From the NCBI GenBank assembly GCA_025451135.1, contig JANWKW010000194.1, forward strand, positions 1-5,122: a DNA stretch of 5,122 bases, read 5' to 3'. The notes under the pieces are model-generated. The model did not search any database. It worked only from the letters and a program-made list of their open reading frames with translations, and was not told the DNA's origin. Of the stretch, positions 1 through 4,759 are shown piece by piece (position 1 is the first letter of the stretch; each line of letters opens with the position of its first letter). Both the position numbers and the translations under genes were made by a program. Source of the stretch: Vulcanimicrobiia bacterium (GTDB lineage Bacteria; Vulcanimicrobiota; Vulcanimicrobiia; Vulcanimicrobiales; Vulcanimicrobiaceae).

Positions 1-281
1 CGGCCGCCGGGGCCGCCGTCGACCGTCACGCGGACGATGTACAGGTCGTCCGTGTTCATGTCGTAGTTGTTGCCGGCGTTCGCGACCGCGCTCTTGACCA
101 GCTTCTCCATCGGCTCGGAGGCGTAGACGCCCGCGAACTTGAGGAGGACCAGGGCCTCACGCACGCTCTTGCCGCGGATCGCATCGGCGACCCGGCGCAG
201 TTTGCGCGGGCCCATGCGGGCGAACTTGAGATGGGCGGCAGCAGTCGTCTTCTGCGCCGTCGTGGTTACGTCAACACTCAC
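1..281 (-). CDS. rplV: Large-subunit ribosomal protein L22 (uL22), 3' end cut by the window edge
   Basis: L22 binds 23S rRNA domains and its beta-hairpin lines the peptide exit tunnel. The minus strand gives 93 complete codons out of the usual 110-120 or so. Visible family features are the core HLKFARMGPRKLRRVADAIR (residues 17-36), then GK-SVREALVLLKF, and SAVANAGNNYD near residues 64-74. The tunnel hairpin and C-terminus are outside the window. I chose the GTG at 281: its GTGA overlaps the TGA stop of rpsS by four bases, a classic coupled start, with AAGG about 10 bases upstream. The next in-frame ATG, at residue 23, would delete conserved core. Residues 2-16 form a Thr/Ala-rich tail (TTTAQKTTAAA) longer than the E. 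coli N-terminus. The strand C-terminal to NAG reads VDGGPGG, where E. coli has VDEGPSM. Identity is certain; the exact N-terminus is likely. Confidence 0.95.
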   Translation of the reverse strand, partial: MSVDVTTTAQKTTAAAHLKFARMGPRKLRRVADAIRGKSVREALVLLKFAGVYASEPMEKLVKSAVANAGNNYDMNTDDLYIVRVTVDGGPGG

Positions 282-553
282 TTGACACCAGCCTTATCGC
301 CGCCGTGCCCCTTGAAGTGGCGCGTCGGAGAGAACTCGCCGAGCTTGTGCCCGACCATGTTCTCGGTGACGTAGACGGGGATGTGCGTCTTGCCGTTGTG
401 CACGCCGATGGTGTGACCCACCATCGTCGGGACGATCGTCGAAGCGCGGCTCCACGTCTTGATCACGCGCTTCTCGCGCGTGTCGTTCATCTTGTCGACC
501 TTCTTCACCAGATGCTCGGCGACGAAAGGACCCTTCTTTAAACTGCGACCCAT
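278..553 (-). CDS. rpsS: Small-subunit ribosomal protein S19 (uS19)
   Basis: S19 sits in the head of the 30S subunit, forms a pair with S13 and contacts 16S rRNA near the A-site finger. The 91-residue product matches the usual length (E. coli 92). It begins MGRSLKKGPF, has TWSRASTI at residues 33-40, and carries the family signature VHNGKTHIPVYVTENMVGHK at 51-70 followed by LGEFSPTR. The ATG lies four bases after the rplB stop. A GGAAGG ribosome-binding site (563-568) sits nine bases upstream, inside the last codons of rplB. The TGA stop overlaps the GTG of rplV. It belongs to the rplC-rplV transcript, and nothing about it is unusual. Confidence 0.98.
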   Translation of the reverse strand: MGRSLKKGPFVAEHLVKKVDKMNDTREKRVIKTWSRASTIVPTMVGHTIGVHNGKTHIPVYVTENMVGHKLGEFSPTRHFKGHGGDKAGVK

Positions 554-557
554 CGAA

Positions 558-1382
558 CTACGCCTTCCGTTTCCGAACGATCATATTGCCGGTGCGCTTG
601 TTGCGGCGCGTCTTCTTGCCCATGGTCATCTGACCCCAGGGCGTCGTGGGCGGACGACCCGAGGTCGAACGCGCCTCGCCGCCGCCGTGCGGGTGGTCGA
701 CCGGGTTCATCGCGATACCGCGCACGCTCGGGCGCTTGCCCATGTGGCGCATGCGGCCGGCCTTGCCGATGACCTGGTTCTCGTGCTCGACGTTGCCGAG
801 CTGACCGATCGTGGCGCGGCACAAGACGTGGATCTTGCGGACCTCGCCCGAGGGCATGCGGACCTGCGAGTACTCGTCTTCCTTCGCCATCAGCTGCGCC
901 GAGACGCCGGCCGAACGGACGAGCTTGCCGCCCTCGCCGGCGCGGAGCTCGATGTTGTGGATGACGGTGCCGACCGGGATGTTCTTGATCGGCAGACAGT
1001 TGCCGACCTTGATGTCCGCGGCCGGACCGGATTCGATCACGTCGCCGACCTTGAGGTCGACGGGCGCCAGGATGTAGCGCTTCTCGCCGTCCTTGTAGTG
1101 GAGCAGCGCGATGCGGGCCGAGCGGTTCGGATCGTATTCAATCGTCGCCACCTTGGCCGGGATCGCGTCTTTGGTGCGCTTGAAATCGATGATGCGATAG
1201 ATCTTGCGCGTGCCGCCGCCCTTATGACGGACCGTGATGTGCCCGTTGTTGTTGCGGCCGGAGTGCTTCTGACGCACTTCGGTGAGCGGCTTGTGCGGAT
1301 CGACCTTCGAGAGGTCGGAGAAATCCATCGTCGTGATGAAGCGGCGGCCCGCGCTGGTCGGGCGATACTTTTTAACTGGCAT
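558..1382 (-). CDS. rplB: Large-subunit ribosomal protein L2 (uL2)
   Basis: L2 is a primary 23S rRNA-binding protein needed for subunit joining and for the peptidyl transferase centre. The product has 274 residues, the standard bacterial length (E. coli 273). The N-terminal RNA-binding OB-type domain shows HSGRNNNGHITVRHKGGG at 40-57. The SH3-like domain follows, and the C-terminal signature NPVDHPHGGGE lies at 226-236. His230 within it corresponds to the conserved His229 of E. coli L2 implicated near the catalytic centre. The basic tail ends GNMIVRKRKA. The ATG at 1380-1382 starts one base after the rplW TAA. I see no strong Shine-Dalgarno ahead of it (the local mRNA reads TTCGAGCAATAAG), so initiation probably depends on coupling to rplW translation. 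The stop is TAG. Confidence 0.98.
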   Translation of the reverse strand: MPVKKYRPTSAGRRFITTMDFSDLSKVDPHKPLTEVRQKHSGRNNNGHITVRHKGGGTRKIYRIIDFKRTKDAIPAKVATIEYDPNRSARIALLHYKDGEKRYILAPVDLKVGDVIESGPAADIKVGNCLPIKNIPVGTVIHNIELRAGEGGKLVRSAGVSAQLMAKEDEYSQVRMPSGEVRKIHVLCRATIGQLGNVEHENQVIGKAGRMRHMGKRPSVRGIAMNPVDHPHGGGEARSTSGRPPTTPWGQMTMGKKTRRNKRTGNMIVRKRKA

Positions 1383-1383
1383 C

Positions 1384-1692
1384 TTATTGCTCGAAGTAGT
1401 TGACGCCGCCGAGTTCGATCTTCTGACCCGGCTTGAGGGTGACGATGGCCTTCTTGAAGTCGGGCTGCTTGCCCGACGTCCGCTGGCCCCGGCGCGCCGA
1501 AGAGCGCGTCTTTCCGGCGACGTTCACCGTATTGATCTTGATGACGTCGACCTTGAAGATCTCTTCGATGGCGTGACGGATCTGCGTCTTGGTCGCGGCC
1601 TTGTGGACCGTGAACGTGTACTGCTGGACGAGGGCGTTGCCCATCGCCTTTTCCGTGATGCGCGGCGAGATGATGATGTCGCGTGCGTCCAT
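1384..1692 (-). CDS. rplW: Large-subunit ribosomal protein L23 (uL23)
   Basis: L23 lies at the exit of the ribosomal tunnel and is the docking site for trigger factor and SRP. The product is 102 residues, matching the family (E. coli 100). It starts MDARDIIISPRITEKAM; Glu14 in ITEKA corresponds to E. coli Glu18, the trigger-factor contact. Further matches are ATKTQIRHAIEEIFKVDV (33-50), the basic extended loop KTRSSARRGQRTSGKQPDFK (61-80) and KAIVTLKPGQKIEL. An in-frame ATG seven codons upstream (1711-1713) would overlap rplD by 20 bases and has no ribosome-binding site. The ATG at 1690-1692 has a near-perfect GAGGAGG nine bases upstream and sits one base after the rplD stop, so I prefer it. 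Confidence 0.97.
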   Translation of the reverse strand: MDARDIIISPRITEKAMGNALVQQYTFTVHKAATKTQIRHAIEEIFKVDVIKINTVNVAGKTRSSARRGQRTSGKQPDFKKAIVTLKPGQKIELGGVNYFEQ

Positions 1693-1693
1693 G

Positions 1694-2347
1694 TTACTTG
1701 GCCTCCTCGGCATACGCGGCCGAGAGCGACTCGTACGCGGCGGCGGTGAAGACGAGGCGGTTGTAGCGCAGCACGTCCTTGACGTCGAGCGCGCCCGTGT
1801 GGGTCACGGCGACGGCCTTGAGGTTGCGGGCGACCAGGCCGATCTTCTCGAACGAGCTCTCGCCCTGTCCGCAGATGATCAGCGTGCTCGGGCCCTTCTT
1901 CGCCTCTTTGGCCGATCCGAAGACCAGCGCGGCGAAGTCGGCCGTCTTCACGATCGCGAAGTTCTCCGCGTCGAGGATGGTGACCGCACCGTTCTTGAAA
2001 CGGTCCGAGAGGGCGGCGATGAAGGCCGCGCGGCGTTCCTTCTTGTTGAGCGACTCCACGTACGAGCGCGGCTTGGGACCGAACACGACGCCGCCCTTAC
2101 GCCATTGCGGCGAGCGGATGGAGCCCTGACGGGCGCGGCCGGTGCCCTTCTGCTTCCACGGCTTGCGGCCGCCGCCGCGGACTTCGTCGCGACGCAGGGT
2201 CGAGGCGGTGCCGGCGCGGGGGTTGGCCTGCTCGCGATGGACCGCACGATAGATCGTGTGGAGCTTGTCGCTGTAATCCTTTTCGAAGATCGACGGCGTG
2301 ACGGCGTCGCGCACGATCTTCCCGGTGAGGTCGATAACGTTCGGCAT
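1694..2347 (-). CDS. rplD: Large-subunit ribosomal protein L4 (uL4)
   Basis: L4 binds 23S rRNA domain I early in assembly, and its extended loop reaches the exit-tunnel constriction. In E. coli it also represses the S10 operon through the mRNA leader. The 217-residue product is slightly longer than E. coli L4 (201). The basic tunnel loop spans about residues 57-96: GGGRKPWKQKGTGRARQG at 58-75, then SIRSPQWRKGGVVFGPKPRSY. A C-terminal Rossmann-like part follows (TLIICGQGES, LKAVAVTHTGALDVKDVLRY). The ATG overlaps the rplC TAA by one base (TAATG), with a GAGGTG Shine-Dalgarno (2356-2361) eight bases upstream. The C-terminus ends in an Ala/Glu-rich stretch (AAAYESLSAAYAEEAK). Whether L4 is autoregulatory here cannot be read from the protein, although the operon leader is structured. 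Confidence 0.97.
   Translation of the reverse strand: MPNVIDLTGKIVRDAVTPSIFEKDYSDKLHTIYRAVHREQANPRAGTASTLRRDEVRGGGRKPWKQKGTGRARQGSIRSPQWRKGGVVFGPKPRSYVESLNKKERRAAFIAALSDRFKNGAVTILDAENFAIVKTADFAALVFGSAKEAKKGPSTLIICGQGESSFEKIGLVARNLKAVAVTHTGALDVKDVLRYNRLVFTAAAYESLSAAYAEEAK
1702..1708 (-). promoter_or_regulatory. Ribosome-binding site that fixes the rplW start
   Basis: The minus strand reads GAGGAGG here, nine bases before the ATG at 1692. It lies in the last codons of rplD. It is the strongest Shine-Dalgarno in the window and argues against the longer L23 start at 1713. Confidence 0.85.
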
Positions 2348-2985
2348 TATGCTTTCACCTCATCGGCGCTCTTGACGCTCTTGCTGATGACGACCAGCGC
2401 GTTCTTGGCGCCCGGAACGGGGCCGCGGACGAGCAGGACGTTGCGCTCGGCGTCGGCGCGTACGATCTCGAGGTTCTGGTGGGTGACGCGGTCGACGCCC
2501 ATGTGTCCGGGACGACGGCTGCCTTTGACGACGCGGCCGGCGTTGGTGTCGCCGTTGGAACCCGGCTGACGGTGGATCATCGAGCCGTGGCTCGCTCCGC
2601 CGCCGCTGAAGTTGTGGCGCTTGATGCCGCCGGCGAAGCCTTTGCCCTTGGAGACGCCCACGACGTCGACGCGGTCGCCTTCGGCGAACTCGGCGACGGT
2701 GATGGTCTGGCCGACTTCGACGCCGTCGATGTCGTTGCGGAACTCGCGGACGAACTTGGTCGGTTCGACGTTGTTGGCTTTGAAATGTCCGGCAAGGGCA
2801 CGGGTGACGCGAGCTTTTTTGATCGCACCGAAACCGAGAGCCACGGATTCGTATCCGTTCTTCTCTTTGGTGCGACGCTCGACCACCGTGCAGGGACCGG
2901 CTTCGATCACCGTGACCGGGACGTAACGTCCGTCGGCGGTGAACACGCTCGTCATCCCAACCTTGCGGCCAAGGATGTTCTTCAT
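2347..2985 (-). CDS. rplC: Large-subunit ribosomal protein L3 (uL3)
   Basis: L3 is an early 23S rRNA-binding assembly protein whose long central extension reaches toward the peptidyl transferase centre. The 212-residue product fits the family (E. coli 209). It opens MKNILGRKVGMTSVFTADGR. The L3 signature region is GVSKGKGFAGGIKRHNFSGG at 110-129, followed by ASHGSMIHRQPGS and later RVTHQNLEIV and AERNVLLVRGPVPGAKN. The frame stays open for 39 codons upstream to 3102, but that stretch is not L3-like and overlaps the predicted leader hairpin. The ATG at 2983-2985 gives the canonical N-terminus and has AGGA eight bases upstream. The central tip reads GSNGDTNAGRV; compared with E. coli GSIGQNQTPGKV it is one residue shorter and lacks the glutamine methylated by PrmB. 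It is the first gene of the operon here, because rpsJ is not upstream. Confidence 0.97.
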   Translation of the reverse strand: MKNILGRKVGMTSVFTADGRYVPVTVIEAGPCTVVERRTKEKNGYESVALGFGAIKKARVTRALAGHFKANNVEPTKFVREFRNDIDGVEVGQTITVAEFAEGDRVDVVGVSKGKGFAGGIKRHNFSGGGASHGSMIHRQPGSNGDTNAGRVVKGSRRPGHMGVDRVTHQNLEIVRADAERNVLLVRGPVPGAKNALVVISKSVKSADEVKA

Positions 2986-2987
2986 TA

Positions 2988-2997
2988 TCCTCGTCCT
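2988..2997 (-). promoter_or_regulatory. Ribosome-binding site that fixes the rplC start
   Basis: The minus strand reads AGGACGAGGA. The first AGGA (2994-2997) lies eight bases before the ATG at 2985, good Shine-Dalgarno spacing, while the second GAGGA is too close. This supports the 212-residue L3 over the 39-codon longer reading. Confidence 0.7.
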
Positions 2998-3064
2998 ATT
3001 CAGTTGATTGAAGTGTGCTGGAGTAGTTTGTCCACGGTCCCAGGCGTACTTGCTACGTACTTCC

Positions 3065-3093
3065 GCCGGACGCGCAACGAAGCGCGGTCCGGC
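3065..3093 (-). other. GC-rich stem-loop in the rplC leader
   Basis: As RNA from the minus strand, the arm GCCGGACCGCGC pairs with GCGCGTCCGGC around a TTCGTT loop: 11 base pairs with one bulged C (opposite G at 3086 or 3087). No U-run follows (GGAAGTACG), so it is not a typical intrinsic terminator. It lies within the predicted leader, about 80 bases before the rplC start. Confidence 0.65.
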
Positions 3094-3111
3094 CAGGACC
3101 ACAACTCAGGC

Positions 3112-3140
3112 AGTGTATCAGGCCCGCCAAGCCAGGTCAA
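3112..3140 (-). promoter_or_regulatory. Sigma-70-type promoter for the rplC ribosomal operon
   Basis: On the minus strand the -35 box TTGACC (3135-3140, five of six consensus bases) is followed by a 17-bp spacer and the -10 box TACACT (3112-3117, four of six). A TG one base ahead of the -10 gives an extended -10 element (TGATACACT). The predicted start is near 3105. Position and orientation, in the gap between divergent genes and facing a highly expressed operon, support it. The -35 edge lies only 26 bases from the GTG of the divergent acetyltransferase. Confidence 0.65.
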
Positions 3141-3166
3141 GCGACTTTTCCCTCTAAGAAGGGCGC

Positions 3167-3700
3167 GTGGCCATCACGCTCACCACCGAACGGTTGATCC
3201 TGCGCCCCTGGCGGGACGAGGACTTCGCCCCCTATGCCGCCATCAACGCCGACCCGCGCGTGATGGAGCATTACCCGGCCACCCAGACGCGGGCCGAGAG
3301 CGACGCCGGGGCGCTGCGGATCAAGAGCCGGATCGAGGAGCAAGGCTGGGGCCTGTGGGCGATGGAGCTGCGCGAATCGGGCGCGTTCGTCGGGTTCACC
3401 GGCCTCCAGCGGCCGCCGTTCGAGGCCCATTTCACGCCCTGCATCGAGATCGGCTGGCGGGTGGCCTACGAATACTGGGGGCGCGGCCTCGCCCCGGAAG
3501 CCGCCAGGGCTTCGCTCGCCTTCGGGTTCGACCGGCTCGGTCTCGAGGAGATCCTGGCGATGACCGCGACCCGAAACCTCCGGTCGATGCGCGTCATGGA
3601 GAAGGTCGGCATGACCCGCGACCCCGCAGACGACTTCGAGATGCCCCGCCTACCGGAGGGCCACCCGCTGCGGCCGCACGTGCTCTATAGGAAGCGCTAA
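3167..3700 (+). CDS. GNAT-family N-acetyltransferase, RimJ/RimL-like (Acetyltransf_3 type)
   Basis: This is a 177-residue single-domain acetyl-CoA-dependent transferase, the usual length for RimJ/RimL-like GNATs. Beta-1 reads ITLTTERLILRPWRDEDF (3-20). The central strand and acetyl-CoA pyrophosphate loop are at 93-112 (IEIGWRVAYEYWGRGLAPEA, with the WGRGLA turn at 104-109). The motif-B region NLRSMRVMEKVGM is at 137-149, and the C-terminus ends HPLRPHVLYRKR, common in this family. The GTG at 3167 is preceded by AAGAAGG, and the protein then begins exactly where GNAT homology does. The substrate cannot be read. Relatives acetylate ribosomal protein N-termini, small molecules or antibiotics, and closeness to ribosomal genes does not prove a ribosomal target. 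It is divergent from rplC and convergent with the antiporter gene, so it is probably transcribed alone. I found no convincing promoter for it. Base use resembles the neighbours. Confidence 0.9.
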   Translation: MAITLTTERLILRPWRDEDFAPYAAINADPRVMEHYPATQTRAESDAGALRIKSRIEEQGWGLWAMELRESGAFVGFTGLQRPPFEAHFTPCIEIGWRVAYEYWGRGLAPEAARASLAFGFDRLGLEEILAMTATRNLRSMRVMEKVGMTRDPADDFEMPRLPEGHPLRPHVLYRKR

Positions 3701-4758
3701 CCCCACCAGAAAGCGGCGGCGACGATGGCGTAGAGGCCGATCAAGGCGACGCCTTCGAGCCAGTTGGACTCGCCGTCGGAGACGGCCATCATCGGAACGA
3801 CGGCGGCCAGCACGATCACGATCACCAGCAGCGGCGGGAAGACCAGCGTCAGGTTGGCACCGGGGATGAACAGGCAGAGCAGCACGAGCGCCGGGATCAG
3901 CGCGACCGAGACCTGGAGCGAGCTGTTGAGGATCAGGCTGATCGAGAGCGCAGTCCGATTGCGGATCGCCATCGTGACCCCGACCACGTTCTCGACCGCG
4001 TTGCCGGCGAGCGCCACGATCACCAGGCCGGTGAACGCCTGGCTGACGTTGAGGAGCTTGATGGTGGGCGTCAGGGCTTCGACGAACCAATCGGAGACGA
4101 ACGCCGAAGCGACGCTCGCCCCGATCAGCACGCCGAGCGTCAGCCCCATCGGCCAGGGCGACGACGAGACCTCGTGCATCTCCTCGGGCTCCGGCCGGAT
4201 GCGCGACGAGAACACGACGCTGGCGAGGAAGATCCCGAGCAGGACGATCGCGCACGCGATGCTGATGGCGCCCGCATGCGGCGCCGCCGGCGTGTGCAGC
4301 TGCACCGCGAGCGACGGGATCATCAGCGCGGCGGCGGCGACCGCGATCACGATGCTGATGGCGCGCGGCTCCTCGGCGGAGAACTTCTGGCGTCCGTTCA
4401 CGATGCCGCCGGCGAAGAACGCCAGTCCGAGCACCAGCAGGCTGTTGGCCAGGATCGAACCGATCAGCGCCGTCTGGACGACGCCGATCAGACCGGCGCG
4501 CAGGGCGAAGATGCAGATGAACAGCTCCGGCAGATTCCCGAGCGCCGACTGCAGGATGCCGGTGACGGAAGGCGAGATGCGCGTCGCCAGCTGGTCGATC
4601 GAGATGCCGATCGAGGCGGCCAGCGTCGCGAGCGAGACGGCCGCCAGCGCGAACGAGAGCGGCGGCGGCGCGCCGAGCGCGTGCGTCAGGCCGGCGGCGA
4701 TCGTCGCGACGATCGCGACGACCATGATGATCAGATCCTTGCGCTCGATCCGCGCCAC
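3697..4758 (-). CDS. Ca2+/cation antiporter family membrane protein (CaCA superfamily, CAX-like)
   Basis: This is a 353-residue, very hydrophobic inner-membrane protein with about ten or eleven predicted helices in two related halves, the CaCA architecture. The first alpha-repeat carries GNLPELFICIFALRAG (74-89) followed by TALIGSILANSLLVLG (96-111). The second carries GNAVENVVGVTMAIRN (252-267) and then SLILNSSLQVSVALIP. The paired Gly-Asn-x-x-Glu motifs (E78, E256) are the expected ion-binding residues. An acidic segment (RPEPEEMHE, 188-196) lies between the halves, as in CAX proteins. Exchange of Ca2+ (or another cation) for H+ is the family role; ion specificity is not readable. The GTG at 4758 is one base after the upstream TAG but lacks a clear Shine-Dalgarno. 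An ATG at residue 12 (4723-4725) with AAGGA upstream is the alternative start and would begin inside the first helix. The stop overlaps the acetyltransferase stop. Confidence 0.88.
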   Translation of the reverse strand: MARIERKDLIIMVVAIVATIAAGLTHALGAPPPLSFALAAVSLATLAASIGISIDQLATRISPSVTGILQSALGNLPELFICIFALRAGLIGVVQTALIGSILANSLLVLGLAFFAGGIVNGRQKFSAEEPRAISIVIAVAAAALMIPSLAVQLHTPAAPHAGAISIACAIVLLGIFLASVVFSSRIRPEPEEMHEVSSSPWPMGLTLGVLIGASVASAFVSDWFVEALTPTIKLLNVSQAFTGLVIVALAGNAVENVVGVTMAIRNRTALSISLILNSSLQVSVALIPALVLLCLFIPGANLTLVFPPLLVIVIVLAAVVPMMAVSDGESNWLEGVALIGLYAIVAAAFWWG

Positions 4759-4759
4759 G

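Larger units (their letters stand above)
2986..3105 (-). promoter_or_regulatory. Predicted structured 5' leader of the rplC operon
   Basis: About 120 nt separate the predicted transcription start (near 3105) from the rplC ATG. I see no coding reason for this stretch. It contains a strong GC hairpin (3065-3093), and short complementary blocks that could pair in other ways: minus-strand GGTCC at 3096-3100 can pair with GGACC at 3086-3090 or at 3036-3040. The first of these competes with the hairpin. Ribosomal operon leaders often bind a ribosomal protein for feedback control, L4 in the E. coli S10 case, but no known binding motif was recognised, so the regulatory role is inference. Confidence 0.45.

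Noticed and set aside
459..1403. Long plus-strand open frame of 314 codons opposite rpsS and rplB
   Set aside because: It is an antisense shadow of GC-rich ribosomal genes: Arg/Ala/Asp-rich with no recognisable domain, while the minus strand encodes unmistakable S19 and L2.
1589..2569. Plus-strand open frame of 326 codons opposite rplW and rplD
   Set aside because: It is a shadow of L23, L4 and the end of L3; the composition is low-complexity and no ribosome-binding site or domain is visible.
3065..3093. Leader hairpin as an intrinsic terminator
   Set aside because: No U-tract follows in the rplC direction. On the plus strand the sequence after it (CAGGACC) also lacks a T-run.
2986..3102. 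39-codon N-terminal extension of L3 starting at 3102
   Set aside because: The peptide is not L3-like, overlaps the leader hairpin and starts almost at the predicted transcription start. The ATG at 2985 has a good ribosome-binding site and the canonical N-terminus.
3000..3166. Promoter for the plus-strand acetyltransferase
   Set aside because: I tried TTGATT at 3004 and weak TATAAT-like strings near 3115 and 3153, but no pair has acceptable spacing and similarity, so no feature is reported.
2479..3690. Plus-strand open frame of 403 codons crossing rplC, the intergenic region and the acetyltransferase
   Set aside because: It is antisense to L3 and then out of frame with the GNAT gene, with low-complexity Arg/Ala/Pro composition and no family resemblance. 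High GC removes stop codons.
4699..4714. Perfect 16-bp palindrome GATCGTCGCGACGATC as a possible operator
   Set aside because: It lies inside the first transmembrane helix of the antiporter and follows from repeated Val/Ala/Ile/Thr codons (GTC, GCG, ATC, ACG). A regulatory role is not excluded but nothing else supports it.
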